From: Rhodobacterales bacterium 52_120_T64
GTDB lineage: Bacteria > Pseudomonadota > Alphaproteobacteria > Rhodobacterales > Rhodobacteraceae
Assembly: GCA_002162875.1 (NCBI GenBank)
Contig: MABA01000004.1
Span: forward strand, 124,001-188,000
Direction of reading: 5' to 3'
Length of the DNA: 64,000 nucleotides
Shown: positions 63,531-64,000 of the stretch, in pieces
Layout of the letters: each line of letters opens with the position of its first letter
How positions within the stretch are numbered: position 1 is the stretch's first letter
Notes under the pieces: model-generated
The model's database searches: none
Seen by the model: only the letters and a program-made list of their open reading frames with translations
Told to the model about the DNA's origin: nothing
Translations under genes and position numbers: made by a program

Positions 63531-64000
63531 GCAGAGTATACCTAGATTACAACGCCACCACCCCGCTGCGACCAGAGGCTCGGGCGGCGATGCTGTCGGC
63601 GATGGATGTGCTTGGCAATCCGTCGTCTGTGCATGCCGAAGGGCGTGCCGCCAAAACGGTCATCGAGACCGCTCGGCGACAGGTGGCCGATGCCACGGGT
63701 GCCTCTGGTGCGGATATCATTTTCACATCAAGCGCAACGGAGGCTGCGGCGCTGGCGCTGGCAGGTCAAGGGTATCTGTGTGCGGCGGTCGAGCATGATT
63801 GCGTGACCGCGTGGGCGGCCGATGCATTGCATGCCGATAAAAACGGATATGTGCGGGCCGAAGATCCGAAGAATACCAGCCTACAACAGGTTAACAGTGA
63901 AACAGGTGTGGTTCACAAGCTGCCTGAGGGCATCGCGCTTTCTGATGTTGTGCAGGCGTTTGGTAAAATTCCTTACGCGTTCTCATGGAGCGGTGCAGAG
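63527..64000 (+). CDS. Cysteine desulfurase (NifS/IscS-like), 3' truncated by window edge
   Basis: The first 158 codons of a PLP-dependent cysteine desulfurase: VYLDYNATTPLRPEARAAM, GNPSSVHAEGRAAK, and DIIFTSSATEAAALAL are typical, and QQVNSETGVVHKLPEG corresponds to the NNETG region with Ser in place of the second Asn. The PLP-Lys lies beyond the window. The ATG overlaps the iscR stop (ATGA). It probably starts the suf-type operon that follows iscR in Rhodobacterales. Confidence 0.92.
   Translation, partial: MSRVYLDYNATTPLRPEARAAMLSAMDVLGNPSSVHAEGRAAKTVIETARRQVADATGASGADIIFTSSATEAAALALAGQGYLCAAVEHDCVTAWAADALHADKNGYVRAEDPKNTSLQQVNSETGVVHKLPEGIALSDVVQAFGKIPYAFSWSGAE

Noticed and set aside
1-64000. 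CRISPR arrays, tRNA or rRNA genes, insertion sequences, prophage
   Set aside because: No regularly spaced long repeats, cloverleaf-type sequences, rRNA segments or transposase, integrase and phage structural genes were recognised on either strand.

Overview
The window looks like a chromosomal segment of a moderate-GC alphaproteobacterium, most likely Rhodobacterales (roseobacter group). Reasons: the RirA-free iscR type with one C-terminal Cys next to a cysteine desulfurase; the long two-part UrtB; ribosomal protein L9 with a long acidic tail; a small Flp-type pilin with the ESGAVTVDW motif; the dnaB-alr-mlaE-mlaF-pqiA-radA-cvpA-purF order; and nnrS paired with a DsrC-like gene. No rRNA, tRNA, CRISPR array, insertion sequence or prophage was recognised. 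Species-level assignment is not possible from the sequence alone.

Layout. 1-5 kb: tail of a PhyH-type dioxygenase, then a Kdo pathway block (kdsB, kdsA, kdsD, waaA). 5.2-21.1 kb, minus strand: a complete NADH:quinone oxidoreductase (complex I) locus in the unusual order nuoHIJK, MrpD-like antiporter, small two-helix protein, NuoL-like antiporter, nuoM, nuoN, then nuoABCDEFG. It has four antiporter-type subunits and no standard nuoL. 21.3 kb: a two-CBS protein, followed by about 1 kb without a convincing gene that carries a hairpin and 11-bp-period repeats. 22.7-34.5 kb, plus strand: urea uptake and hydrolysis (urtABCDE-ureDABCEFG). Two passenger sequences interrupt this operon: a GIY-YIG-like domain fused in frame to the end of UreB, and an AT-rich unknown gene between ureC and ureE.

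34.5-39 kb: a PHP phosphoesterase, nnrS with an FNR/NNR-type box and a cysteine-free DsrC/TusE-like gene, slyX, a glutathione S-transferase, a flavin reductase and a diacylglycerol kinase. 39-42.5 kb: hisS-hisZ-hisG. 42.5-43.3 kb: a decayed reading frame and a small Flp pilin gene. 43.3-54.4 kb, minus strand: SDR, purF, cvpA, radA, a small membrane protein, a pqiA-like gene with an in-frame amber codon, mlaF, mlaE, alr, dnaB, a PAP2 phosphatase, and rpsF-rpsR-rplI. 54.6-56.9 kb: fabD-fabG-acpP with a clear terminator. 57-62 kb: purine catabolism (8-oxoguanine deaminase, LysR regulator, urate oxidase PuuD, guanine deaminase). 62-64 kb: a small membrane protein behind a 37-bp inverted repeat, an alpha/beta hydrolase-like protein, then iscR and the start of a cysteine desulfurase gene.

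Functional links. Guanine deaminase and PuuD feed purine carbon and nitrogen towards ureides and urea, which the Urt transporter and urease can use as nitrogen; the intermediate ureide enzymes are not in this window. The strongest candidates for something undescribed are the UreB-GIY-YIG fusion with its neighbouring passenger gene, and the four-antiporter complex I with its 84-residue companion.
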